Shown here piece after piece: positions 56,500 through 64,000 of a stretch of DNA of 64,000 bases. The DNA is from Calidifontibacillus erzurumensis (GTDB lineage: Bacteria > Bacillota > Bacilli > Bacillales > Bacillaceae_J): positions 1 through 64,000 of the forward strand of contig NZ_JABTTE010000022.1 of the NCBI RefSeq assembly GCF_013303125.1, read 5' to 3'. Numbering within the stretch: the stretch's first letter is position 1; every line of letters starts with the position of its first letter. The position numbers and the translations under genes are program-made. The notes beneath the pieces are model-generated. The model made no database searches and had not been told where the DNA came from. It worked only from the letters and a program-made list of their open reading frames with translations.

Positions 56500-57591
56500 A
56501 TGAGAAAGAAATTAGGAATGATCGGATTGTCAGCACTGCTTTCCATCAGTACAGTGCAAGCAGCCTCGGCAGCGGATCTTTGGTCGGAAAACCTTTGGGA
56601 GGACGATCAACCAACCCTAGATAATTATTATTACCATCAGACTCCTTATACAGATTTATGGTCAGAAGGTCTATGGGAAGATCATTCAAATACAACACCG
56701 ACTAACCATCATCATAATAACAACCAAAGTTCTCCTTATACGGACCTTTGGTCAGAAGATCTTTGGAACGATACTGAAACAACAAATCATGAACCTAAAG
56801 AAACTACAAAACAAGACCTGTGGACGAATCCTACTTATGTAGAGCTTTGGTCCGAACCTGAATATGTTGAAATTTGGTCAGATGTCGTTACAACAAATCA
56901 ATGGGCCGATTTAGTGAACACACCTCAATGGTCAAAGGCTATAGAAACTGGTCAATGGATGGATGTTGTGAAAACAAAAGAATGGGAAGCTGTACAACAA
57001 ACGCAATCTTGGAAAAGCTTAGTTGATTCCCAATCAACCTCCTGGATCGATTCTTCCGTACTGGAAATGCCTCCTGGTGAGGTCTCGTTTGACACACCAC
57101 CACTAGTAGAGGGTGGCCGTACTTTCGTGCCTCTACGTACAATCTTAGATTTGACAGGTGCCGAAGTCGATTGGAACAATGCAAAACAAACTGTAACTGC
57201 GAAGAAAGGGAATATTACGATTGTCTTAACGATTGGCTCTAAAACGGCACTAGTAAATAATAATAAAGTTACCTTAGATGCACCTGCAAAAATAAAAGAT
57301 GGCCGCACACTTGTACCATTAAGATTCGTTTCCGAGCGATTAGGATACAAAGTGGATTATGATACGAAAGCTAGAAAGGTAACTATCGATGATAAATGGT
57401 ATTTTAGTACAGATCCAAAGACGTACCAAAGTAAAAAATCAAACTATAAAACAAATACGTCAAACTCAAAATCAAATGATTTAATTTACGGCGGGTTAAA
57501 CGATGCCCAATGGAACGCTATGAAAATTTTAGAAAAATACGGTGCAAGCGGCGGCTTTGGTCTAAATTATTGGGGACAAAGCGGATTTTAA
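56500..57591 (+). CDS. Secreted stalk-domain protein with N-terminal tryptophan repeats
   Basis: 363 residues with three parts. A Sec signal peptide (1-25, MRKKLGMIGL to SAA). A tryptophan-repeat region (26-182): three DLWSE(N/G/D)LW(E/N)D modules at about 26, 52 and 82, then eight 9-residue units (106-177) each with Trp at the third position (W108, 117, 126, 135, 144, 153, 162, 171). Finally a copper-amine-oxidase N-terminal-like 'stalk' domain (about 195-296: PPLVEGGRTFVPLRTILDL and KIKDGRTLVPLRFVSERLGY), which occurs in many Bacillus exported proteins and has no enzymatic role itself. The end is Ser/Asn/Lys-rich and then GGLNDAQWNAMKI. ATG behind AAAGGGGAAAG. Probably bound to the wall or matrix; the ligand is unknown. 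Confidence 0.85.
   Translation: MRKKLGMIGLSALLSISTVQAASAADLWSENLWEDDQPTLDNYYYHQTPYTDLWSEGLWEDHSNTTPTNHHHNNNQSSPYTDLWSEDLWNDTETTNHEPKETTKQDLWTNPTYVELWSEPEYVEIWSDVVTTNQWADLVNTPQWSKAIETGQWMDVVKTKEWEAVQQTQSWKSLVDSQSTSWIDSSVLEMPPGEVSFDTPPLVEGGRTFVPLRTILDLTGAEVDWNNAKQTVTAKKGNITIVLTIGSKTALVNNNKVTLDAPAKIKDGRTLVPLRFVSERLGYKVDYDTKARKVTIDDKWYFSTDPKTYQSKKSNYKTNTSNSKSNDLIYGGLNDAQWNAMKILEKYGASGGFGLNYWGQSGF
56572..56772 (+). repeat. DLWSExLWxD modules (3 copies)
   Basis: Residues 26-35, 52-61 and 82-91 read DLWSENLWED, DLWSEGLWED and DLWSEDLWND. The last two are preceded by a (T/S)PYT lead-in, and the modules are joined by Asn/His/Thr-rich linkers. Confidence 0.9.
56815..57030 (+). repeat. Eight 27-bp (9-residue) tryptophan repeats
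   Basis: Units start at residues 106, 115, 124, 133, 142, 151, 160 and 169. Each has Trp as third residue; most have Asp/Glu/Lys two positions later and Thr or Val last. Examples are EIWSDVVTT, PQWSKAIET and GQWMDVVKT. DNA identity between units is low, so the spacing is kept by selection on the protein. A shifted Trp at residue 182 follows. Confidence 0.93.
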
Positions 57592-57597
57592 TAGCAG

Positions 57598-57634
57598 CAA
57601 AGGATAGAGAAAAAATTTCTCTGTCCTTTTTTAC
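57598..57634 (+). terminator. Terminator of the W-repeat gene
   Basis: The stem aaaggatagagaaa / tttctctgtccttt with an AAA loop is followed by T residues, starting 7 nt after the stop. Confidence 0.88.
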
Positions 57635-57775
57635 TTTTTATGCTCGAAACACTCCCGATCATATTTTAGACTGGACAACACCCTTTCTCTTTCTTTCATT
57701 TTTCATAATAAAATACTCGTCGAACATGCCAACAACTTGATTTTATTCAAATGCGTCAGCTTAGGTCATTTGCAA

Positions 57776-58804
57776 TCATGTAAAATATTCAAGTTTTGCT
57801 TCAGGAAAGTAAGTTTTAATGTAATTTCCAAGAGTATTTTTTATATCTTCCTGCTCTTCATCTATGTAAACATATTTCCCGATTCCGTAACGTCCCCATT
57901 TCCATTTTCTTTTTGATTCATCCAGTTCCAACTTTGTCATTGGATAATTTTTTTCAATGACACGCTTAGCCGGCTTTGTAAAACGGTGTTGAATCAATTC
58001 AAAAGTTAAATCTTTTGTTGCTGTTTTTGGAAGTTGCGCTTCTAATTTTTCAAACATTTCTCGGTACCCTTCTTTCCAACCGTCATGCAAATAGATTGGA
58101 GCAATGATGAATCCTAATGGATATCCTGCTTCAGCAACCTTTTTAGCAGCTTCAATTCTGTCATCTTGGCTCGATGTTCCAGGTTCAAAATTTTTTATGA
58201 TATAGTCATCGTTCATGCTAAATCGAAAACGAGTACGACCATTATGCTTTGCATTAAGCAAATGATCAACATGAGCAAATTTTGTTACAAACCGTAATTT
58301 CCCGTATTTTGATTCTCCAAAAAATTCAATGGCTTTCTTTAACGTATGCGTTAAATGGTCAACCCCGACCACATCAGACGTACAAGAAGCTTCAAACCTC
58401 GTAATTTCAGGAGCTCGCTCTTTCATATAGTTTTCAGCCGCATCAAATATATCATCAATGTTTACATAAGTCCTGATATACGGCTTGCTCCCCATCGTCG
58501 TTTGCAAATAACAATAATGGCAATGACCCATGCATCCAGTTACAAAAGGAATGGCATATTCAGCTGAAGGCTTCGATGTATCAAACTTTAATGTTTTCCT
58601 TACACCGACAACAAGTGTCGATTTTGCAATGCGGTACCGCTGGAAATCATTTTCCCCAGGTAAATTGCGAATTTGGTTATGGGATGTCGTTTTTCGAATT
58701 TCAATTCCCATTTCCCGAAATTTTGCAACGAGTTCCCTTCCAAGGGAATATTCCAAAGCTCCAGGCTCCACATAGACAAGTTGCGGTACAAATGGTTTAA
58801 CCAT
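57776..58804 (-). CDS. splB: Spore photoproduct lyase
   Basis: A radical SAM enzyme that repairs the thymine dimer (spore photoproduct) during germination, 342 residues, the same length as B. subtilis SplB. The 4Fe-4S cysteines are C91, C95 and C98 (TGCMGHCHYC), and the hydrogen-donor cysteine C141 is present (EASCTSDV). ATG at 58804 follows GGAGG; an upstream extension is not needed. It overlaps splA by 8 nt, as in the classical splAB operon. Confidence 0.95.
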   Translation of the reverse strand: MVKPFVPQLVYVEPGALEYSLGRELVAKFREMGIEIRKTTSHNQIRNLPGENDFQRYRIAKSTLVVGVRKTLKFDTSKPSAEYAIPFVTGCMGHCHYCYLQTTMGSKPYIRTYVNIDDIFDAAENYMKERAPEITRFEASCTSDVVGVDHLTHTLKKAIEFFGESKYGKLRFVTKFAHVDHLLNAKHNGRTRFRFSMNDDYIIKNFEPGTSSQDDRIEAAKKVAEAGYPLGFIIAPIYLHDGWKEGYREMFEKLEAQLPKTATKDLTFELIQHRFTKPAKRVIEKNYPMTKLELDESKRKWKWGRYGIGKYVYIDEEQEDIKNTLGNYIKTYFPEAKLEYFT

Positions 58805-59054
58805 AGTATTCCTCCGCATCCAAATACCCAAATGCTTCCCGGAAAGCATTCTCTGCCTCGCTCTCTGTTGGAAAGACCGCTACTTCATCCGTTAATGGAT
58901 AATACGTGTCATAAACAAACAATGCCAATTCACCTGGTGAATAAGGATTTTCAACAACAGCGGCTTGTTGGACATTTGCTACATCTTGCACATGTGGGTT
59001 TCGAATGATCACATACACGATTTGGCCAGGCTGATAAGATTGGTGTAAAGCCAT
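58797..59054 (-). CDS. splA: SplA family transcriptional regulator of spore photoproduct lyase
   Basis: 85 residues, a TRAP-like small protein that represses splAB in B. subtilis. YQPGQIVYVIIRNPHVQDVA and AVVFPTESEAE-like segments match the family pattern. ATG at 59054 follows AAGGAAGGA with 9-nt spacing; a TTG at 59063 touches that site. It is the first gene of the operon, coupled to splB. Confidence 0.9.
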   Translation of the reverse strand: MALHQSYQPGQIVYVIIRNPHVQDVANVQQAAVVENPYSPGELALFVYDTYYPLTDEVAVFPTESEAENAFREAFGYLDAEEYYG

Positions 59055-59632
59055 ATCTCTCAATCCTTCCTTACATAATAGAAGTTTTTTTCACATTTCC
59101 CTTAGCTTCTCCGAAATGTTATTGATTTATCATCGTTATAAAAAATAAGGATTTATTTAAAATTCGAATTTAAATTCTCTATTCGAATGGTTGAAGTAGA
59201 GATCTTAGAGGGCCTTCGAAAACAAAAAAGTACATTTGTAAACTGGAGTTTTTAATCAAGTCTAATTTTTCTTCAAAGTCACTTTAAGATTCACAGTTTA
59301 GCCAGGTGAATCATTATAAAAATTTTTAATAAAAAAATCTATTTTAAACTTGTCAATATCATAAATTAACTGTAGACAAGCAAAATCAACAGTAGGTAAA
59401 ATAAAGACATTAAACAATTTCATTTTTATGACCTATACTTTTTTTCATTTTTGTCTCCTTTGTAGAAGAACAGGAACAAGTATGGTCTTACTTCTACAAT
59501 AGGAGTTTTTTAATGCGTAAATATTTTGTTAAGTTTCCATTTTTTATAGTTAGACAACACTTATAGGGATCACCCCCTATTATGTAATCAAATTACTATG
59601 GTTTAGAAATAGGTAAAATGGGGGAATGCAAA
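59055..59632. other. Divergent region splA / hemAT with hairpin and short ORF
   Basis: About 580 bp. A conspicuous hairpin (59455-59504, see next entry) and a 17-codon ORF with a good ribosome binding site (59513-59566) occupy the hemAT side. A sigma-G promoter is expected upstream of splA, but I could not place one with confidence. Confidence 0.5.
59455..59510 (+). promoter_or_regulatory. Hairpin sequestering an SD, attenuator-like, upstream of hemAT
   Basis: ctcct-t-tgtagaag (59455-59468) pairs with cttctaca-at-aggag (59491-59504), then TTTTTT follows. The 3' arm contains AGGAG, 8 nt before the ATG of a 17-codon frame (MRKYFVKFPFF start). It could act as a terminator, as a switch on the leader peptide, or as the end of a short RNA. 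No upstream + strand gene needs a terminator here. Confidence 0.5.
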
Positions 59633-60958
59633 TTGGCATTTTTTACATTTCGGACAACTAAAAAAAAGCCAAGCACTTTAGAGCTAAGTCAACCTCATTT
59701 AACACAGGTAAAGTTTCAAATAACAGATCCTGTGATAAGAAAACAAGTTGAAATGATGAATCTAACACCGCAAGACCTTGCCATCATTCGAACAATTGCC
59801 CCACTCGTTAAGGAAAATTTGGAATTTGTAACAAAATTTATTTATGATCACTTAACCCAAAATAAAAATTTGGTCGAAATCATTTCTGACCATTCCAACC
59901 TAGAAAAACATACGGAAATTGTTAAAAACCATCTAATAAACATTTTAGATTGTCAAATTGACGATGCATATATTGCCAAGCGACGAAAGATTGCGCAAGT
60001 ACATGTGAAAGTTGGTTTATCAGTACCATGGTTTATTTCTGCCATCCAAGTTATAAATAATGCATTCCTTGAATTAGTTGAAAAAAAAGTAACCGATGTA
60101 AAAGATGCTTTAACGATCATGTCTGCTGTAAATAAAATCTTAAACTTTGAAATGCTTCTTATTCTAGGAGCTTATGAAACGGAAAGTAAGAGAGTCATTG
60201 AAGAGAGTTTTCAATACAGGAACGAAATTAATAATGCTATAACAATTACTGCAGACCAATTAGGAGAAGTAGTAAAACAAACCAATCTTTCCATTCAGGA
60301 GATCCTCAATCAAACCCATGAAGTTGCTATTCATTCCAAAGAAGGAACGAAACTTTCGGCAAAGGCGAAGAATAAAGCGCTAGAAGGTAAAAAACAGATG
60401 GAAGAACTGCAGGAGAACTCACAACATGTCGAAGATGGTACGATTAACATTTCCAAAGAATTACAAAACTTAGAAAACAATTTTGAGAAAATGAAAACTA
60501 TCACACAAATTGTAGAGAATGTTGCTAATCAGACAAACTTACTTGCCTTAAATGCAGCCATTGAAGCGGCACGTGCTGGTGAATCTGGAAAAGGATTTGC
60601 AGTCGTGGCAAATGAGGTCAGAAAATTAGCTGAACAAACAAAAATATCTGCCTCTAGCATTTCAGATTTAATTAACGAGGCAAATGAGAAAATGGATCAT
60701 TTAGTCCAATCAATGGACATTGTAAAAGACCATGTCCAAACAGGTAACAAAATAAGCCTGAAAACAAGCGCTTCCTTTGAACTGATTCTTAACTCCATGT
60801 TAGAAAACCAAGAAAAAAATCATCAAATTGAAAGAGAATTAGACGCATTAAATCAAAATATCGAAAAAATAAATAATGCCTCCACAGAAATTTTGGAATT
60901 AATGGATGAATTAAAAACATTACGGTCTTTAAGGGACTCAAAAAGCAGCCAAACTTAA
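59633..60958 (+). CDS. hemAT: Globin-coupled aerotaxis receptor HemAT
   Basis: A soluble oxygen sensor and chemoreceptor of about 441 residues. The N-terminal globin sensor (about 30-190) has the proximal histidine H124 in [16 protein letters not shown]. The C-terminal methyl-accepting domain has the signalling hairpin [20 protein letters not shown] and [23 protein letters not shown] near 300-340. It signals to CheA in response to oxygen. TTG at 59633 follows GGGGGA with 7-nt spacing; an in-frame ATG at 59618 is an alternative with a weak site. Confidence 0.94.
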   Translation: MAFFTFRTTKKKPSTLELSQPHLTQVKFQITDPVIRKQVEMMNLTPQDLAIIRTIAPLVKENLEFVTKFIYDHLTQNKNLVEIISDHSNLEKHTEIVKNHLINILDCQIDDAYIAKRRKIAQVHVKVGLSVPWFISAIQVINNAFLELVEKKVTDVKDALTIMSAVNKILNFEMLLILGAYETESKRVIEESFQYRNEINNAITITADQLGEVVKQTNLSIQEILNQTHEVAIHSKEGTKLSAKAKNKALEGKKQMEELQENSQHVEDGTINISKELQNLENNFEKMKTITQIVENVANQTNLLALNAAIEAARAGESGKGFAVVANEVRKLAEQTKISASSISDLINEANEKMDHLVQSMDIVKDHVQTGNKISLKTSASFELILNSMLENQEKNHQIERELDALNQNIEKINNASTEILELMDELKTLRSLRDSKSSQT

Positions 60959-60972
60959 AAGGCTGCTTTTAC
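60941..60972. terminator. Bidirectional terminator, hemAT / helicase
   Basis: The stem aaaagcagcc / ggctgctttt with a 10-nt loop has T runs on both strands and overlaps the hemAT stop. Confidence 0.85.
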
Positions 60973-61073
60973 ATTTTTATTAAAATAATAGTTGTAAGAT
61001 TTTTAGAGGAACAGCTCAATTTTAAGGCTGCTTTTTTTATTAAAGATATGTTATTCGAAAAAAAGATATATCA

Positions 61074-63326
61074 TCAAGAAACACCTAATTCCTTACTCCC
61101 CTTTTCCATCGGAGCTTTACATAATGGACATTCTTTCGACGGCAATTCCGATTCCTCAAAAGTAAGAATGCGTTGCCATGCATTGCACGTATCACTCGTA
61201 CATATCCATGCATAAACAGACTCTGTTTCTGAGCAAATAAAGGAAGAATGTTTTTGTTTTGGTTCAGCACTGCTCTTTGTAGGTTCTGGAAATGCAGACA
61301 GTATAAACCTTGAAACTTCCGTTTTTTTCCCTCGATGATATGCAGGTGAGCTAATAATCAGTTCTTCCTTTGCACGGGTAATAGCAACATAGGCTAACCG
61401 GCGTTCTTCTTCCATGGCAGCAATGATTTTGTCTTTTACAGAATGCGCAGTAAACACATCATTCATTTTGTCCGCATCAAATATAGAACTGTGCGGCATA
61501 TTGCCTTCCGATGCTCCGATGATAAAGACAACAGGAAACTCAAGTCCTTTCGATTTGTGAATGGTCATTAAAAAAACTCTATCGTCATTCTCGTGCTGGC
61601 TATAATTTATTGCATTACGCTTCTCTGCAACTGCAGCGATAAAAGAAACAAATTCTTCAATCGATGTAAATCGTTTGGCTGATGATTCCAGCTCATCCAG
61701 CATTTCACGCATCATTTCTTTGTGGTACGTCAATATATGCGCCTCTAAATACTTGTCATAAAACTCGTTTCGCATCAATTGGATCGCATCAAAAGGTTTC
61801 ATTGACGTTAACGATTTGATCTGTTTGAGACGTTCAACCACTTTCTCTTTTTGAAATTCTCTTATATTTGGGAAAGACGTTAGATGAATCATCGGCCATT
61901 TTTTCTTTTGTATTTTTTCTTGATGAAGGATGAATTCCATACTTCTTTCCCGATTCATGTACAATGTCGGCAAAATGCCTTCCATTGCATTAAAATCCCG
62001 CGAATTCAAAGATAGACGAAAATGATCAATAAGTGGCTTGACCAACCAATGATCGTAAAACGATTGTTCACTTCCATAATCAACAAATGGAACATTATCA
62101 AAAATAAATTGTTCTATGATGGCACGTCTATTGCTCTCCGTTCGATGAAGAATCGCAAAATCACTAAACTTACGTTTTCCTTGCTTCACTTGATCCAAAA
62201 TATATGTTGTAATAATCTTTGCTTCATCGTCGGTATTTTTTGGTCGGATGTATTGAGGCTTGGTTTCGCTTTGCTGTGTTGCTTTCAACGTTTTCTTTTT
62301 CCGCTGTTTGTTATGGCGGATCACTTCATTTCCAAGCCCTACAATGCTTTTTGCAGAACGGTAGTTGATATCGAGCGTAATCGTCTTAGCATCCGGATAC
62401 AACTTATCAAAATTCAAGATGAATTCGTTTCTTGCTCCATTAAAGGAGTAAATTGTTTGATCATCATCACCGACAATCATCAAATTGCGATGCGGTTCGG
62501 CAATCATCTTGACCAGCTCGTACTGCAGCATATTTGTATCTTGAAACTCATCAACCATGACATATAAAAATCGATTTTGCAACGCAGCTAGTAACGCCGG
62601 TTTTTGGTGAAGCATTTGGTAAGCGATCTGTAATACATCGTCAAAGTCAATCTTGTAGTTTTCCTTTTTCCACTTTTCATAGAAAGTAAAAATCGACTTT
62701 AGTTCCTTTTCCTTCTCGGTTGTTTCCGGCAAGCTATATATATCTATCATCTGCATCTTGTAAGAGGATAATAATGAAAGTAAAGTCTCCGGTTGATACT
62801 CATCATGGAGTCCCATCTCACGTAAAATTTGTTTAAGTATGATATGCTGAAACCTTGTTTCACTCAAAATATCTTGTGTTACTCCATATTTTCGAATGAT
62901 TTGCAGAAAAAACGAGTGAAACGTGCGTGCTTGAATGGTTGACGTGATCTGTTTATTCATTCCAGGCAAATGGGCGATCCGCTCACGCATTTCCTCTGCC
63001 GCTTTTTTAGAAAACGTTAAAAGCAAAATATTCCTCGGATCAATATTACGAACCGCTAGCAAATAGCCTGTCCTACATACTAAAACAGAAGTTTTCCCAG
63101 TCCCTGCCCCTGCAAGGGTAAGCAATGGTCCTTGAAAATGACGGACTGCTTGTATTTGCTGTTCATTCAAAAAAATCCCTTGTTTCTCCAACGATCGAAA
63201 GAAAAAGGCATCTTGATCAGTATTCGGTACCAAGTCTTTACTTGTTTCCGTACTCGCAGTTTGTGCAATCGGAATCGTTTGGCTCCCTGCTCCAAGTGGT
63301 GTTTTATAAAAAACCGTGCTATTCAA
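61074..63326 (-). CDS. UvrD/Rep-type DNA helicase (YjcD-like)
   Basis: Superfamily 1A helicase, 750 residues. Motif I is LAGAGTGKT near 72-80; motif Ia LLLTFSKKAAEEM, motif II VDEFQDTN, motif III GDDDQTIYSFNGA, motif IV NYRSA, motif V VFLMTIHKSKGLEFPVVFI and motif VI AYVAITRAKEEL are all in order. The C-terminal 60 residues carry two Cys pairs (C-x-S-D-T-C and ECPLCK), a likely zinc ribbon, as in B. subtilis YjcD. It probably acts in DNA repair or replication-fork rescue. TTG start at 63326 behind AGGTGATC. Confidence 0.92.
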   Translation of the reverse strand: MNSTVFYKTPLGAGSQTIPIAQTASTETSKDLVPNTDQDAFFFRSLEKQGIFLNEQQIQAVRHFQGPLLTLAGAGTGKTSVLVCRTGYLLAVRNIDPRNILLLTFSKKAAEEMRERIAHLPGMNKQITSTIQARTFHSFFLQIIRKYGVTQDILSETRFQHIILKQILREMGLHDEYQPETLLSLLSSYKMQMIDIYSLPETTEKEKELKSIFTFYEKWKKENYKIDFDDVLQIAYQMLHQKPALLAALQNRFLYVMVDEFQDTNMLQYELVKMIAEPHRNLMIVGDDDQTIYSFNGARNEFILNFDKLYPDAKTITLDINYRSAKSIVGLGNEVIRHNKQRKKKTLKATQQSETKPQYIRPKNTDDEAKIITTYILDQVKQGKRKFSDFAILHRTESNRRAIIEQFIFDNVPFVDYGSEQSFYDHWLVKPLIDHFRLSLNSRDFNAMEGILPTLYMNRERSMEFILHQEKIQKKKWPMIHLTSFPNIREFQKEKVVERLKQIKSLTSMKPFDAIQLMRNEFYDKYLEAHILTYHKEMMREMLDELESSAKRFTSIEEFVSFIAAVAEKRNAINYSQHENDDRVFLMTIHKSKGLEFPVVFIIGASEGNMPHSSIFDADKMNDVFTAHSVKDKIIAAMEEERRLAYVAITRAKEELIISSPAYHRGKKTEVSRFILSAFPEPTKSSAEPKQKHSSFICSETESVYAWICTSDTCNAWQRILTFEESELPSKECPLCKAPMEKGSKELGVS

Positions 63327-63516
63327 ATGATCACCTACATTTTTGTCATAACTCGCGCATTAGTTTTTTCAATCCATTTATCAAAACGATTAGCCTGTTG
63401 ATCAATGGGATTCGTAACGATTATGTATAAAAGAATATCATTCTCAGTTTCCAGTCAACAGGCGTCCGTTTTATTCTATCAAAATGGATGGGGGCTTACT
63501 AGTTTAGATTAGTCCT

Positions 63517-63553
63517 TAAAAAATAAGGCAAGGTTTCCCCAGCCTCATTATTT
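63517..63553 (-). terminator. Terminator of the ykvA gene
   Basis: A minus-strand stem aataatgaggc / gccttattt (imperfect) is followed by TTTT, at the ykvA stop. Confidence 0.7.
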
Positions 63554-63956
63554 AACTAATCTTATGATCAATTTCAGATGTATCTACATTTTCTCCAAAC
63601 CAGTCTTTCAATTTTTCTTTTGCTTTGCTTTTTACATCTCCATCAATGTACATAGCTACCTGTAATAAAGCAATTCCTAGAGCTCCTAGGTCATCAGTAA
63701 ATCCAACGGCTGCTGCAACATCAGGTATTAGGTCAAACGGAAGGATAAAATAGCCTAGTGCTCCAATAATAATTGCCTTCGTCTTTGCAGGAACCTCAGG
63801 TTTTTGAAGTGTAAAATATAAAAGCAATACTGCGTATACAACAGATGATCCTGCCTTTTTTGCAAACTTCGTTAGTTTATCCCAAAATTTTTCTTCAGAG
63901 TAATGTTTGCTTGCGCTTTCCAGCTCTTTTTCTAATTCTTCAGGTGATTTTTCCAT
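63552..63956 (-). CDS. YkvA/DUF1232 family membrane protein
   Basis: 134 residues. The DUF1232 signature ALGYFILPFDLIPD followed by GFTDDLGALGIAL is present near 66-93. One or two hydrophobic helices (AVLLLYFTL, IIGALGYFI) suggest membrane association. Function unknown; B. subtilis YkvA is the closest named relative. Start ATG behind AAGGAG, complete within the window. Confidence 0.88.
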   Translation of the reverse strand: MEKSPEELEKELESASKHYSEEKFWDKLTKFAKKAGSSVVYAVLLLYFTLQKPEVPAKTKAIIIGALGYFILPFDLIPDVAAAVGFTDDLGALGIALLQVAMYIDGDVKSKAKEKLKDWFGENVDTSEIDHKIS

Positions 63957-64000
63957 TCCTTATTCTCCTTCAATTATTGTTAGAAAATTTACAATTAATG

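Overview
The window is chromosomal DNA from a low-GC, Gram-positive, endospore-forming member of the Bacillaceae. The evidence is strong AAGGAGG-type ribosome binding sites, frequent TTG and GTG starts, U-tailed hairpin terminators, and spore genes (splAB, CotS/CotSA-type coat genes). The gene set also fits: malate:quinone oxidoreductase, HemAT, YugN and YkvA homologues, and meso-diaminopimelate dehydrogenase. I cannot name the species from sequence alone. No prophage, insertion sequence or CRISPR array was seen.

Layout. Positions 1-5,200 hold nucleotide reduction: a cobalamin riboswitch with a visible antiterminator/terminator pair precedes nrdE, a flavodoxin and nrdF. Facing them are nrdG and a 5'-truncated remnant of nrdD, so the oxygen-independent class III enzyme looks lost while its activase remains. 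Positions 5,350-14,900 carry an M20 amidohydrolase, a GntR-controlled ABC operon, a heterodimeric ABC exporter and a small ASCH/membrane-protein operon. Positions 15,100-25,900 carry a 49-residue small protein, ddh, a hotdog thioesterase preceded by degenerate hairpin-like tandem repeats, a MASE3-PAS-GGDEF-EAL protein and the complete livJHMGF uptake operon with an attenuating terminator after livJ.

Positions 26,200-41,600 form a spore-coat/polysaccharide region in two blocks. The first has ugd, galU, a HipA-like kinase, a glycosyltransferase and a protein-kinase-like gene. The second has cotSA, a cotS-like gene with a Lys-rich tail and a sigma-K-like promoter, and a UDP-glucuronate-type epimerase. 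Between them lie unrelated housekeeping and transport genes (MFS, msrAB, LysE, LysR/TSUP) and a tRNA-like remnant. The enzymes form a plausible chain: glucose-1-phosphate to UDP-glucose (GalU), to UDP-glucuronate (Ugd), to UDP-galacturonate (epimerase), to coat glycan (glycosyltransferases).

Positions 41,700-51,400 contain lytS and lytT in convergent orientation, serA under a ZTP (pfl) riboswitch, a DUF1611/racemase pair, yugN and mqo. Positions 52,000-64,000 contain a two-subunit fluoride channel, an RlmJ-like methyltransferase, an MMPL transporter, splAB, hemAT, a UvrD-type helicase and ykvA. They also contain the most unusual gene of the window, at 56,500: a secreted stalk-domain protein in which eight tryptophans lie exactly nine residues apart.
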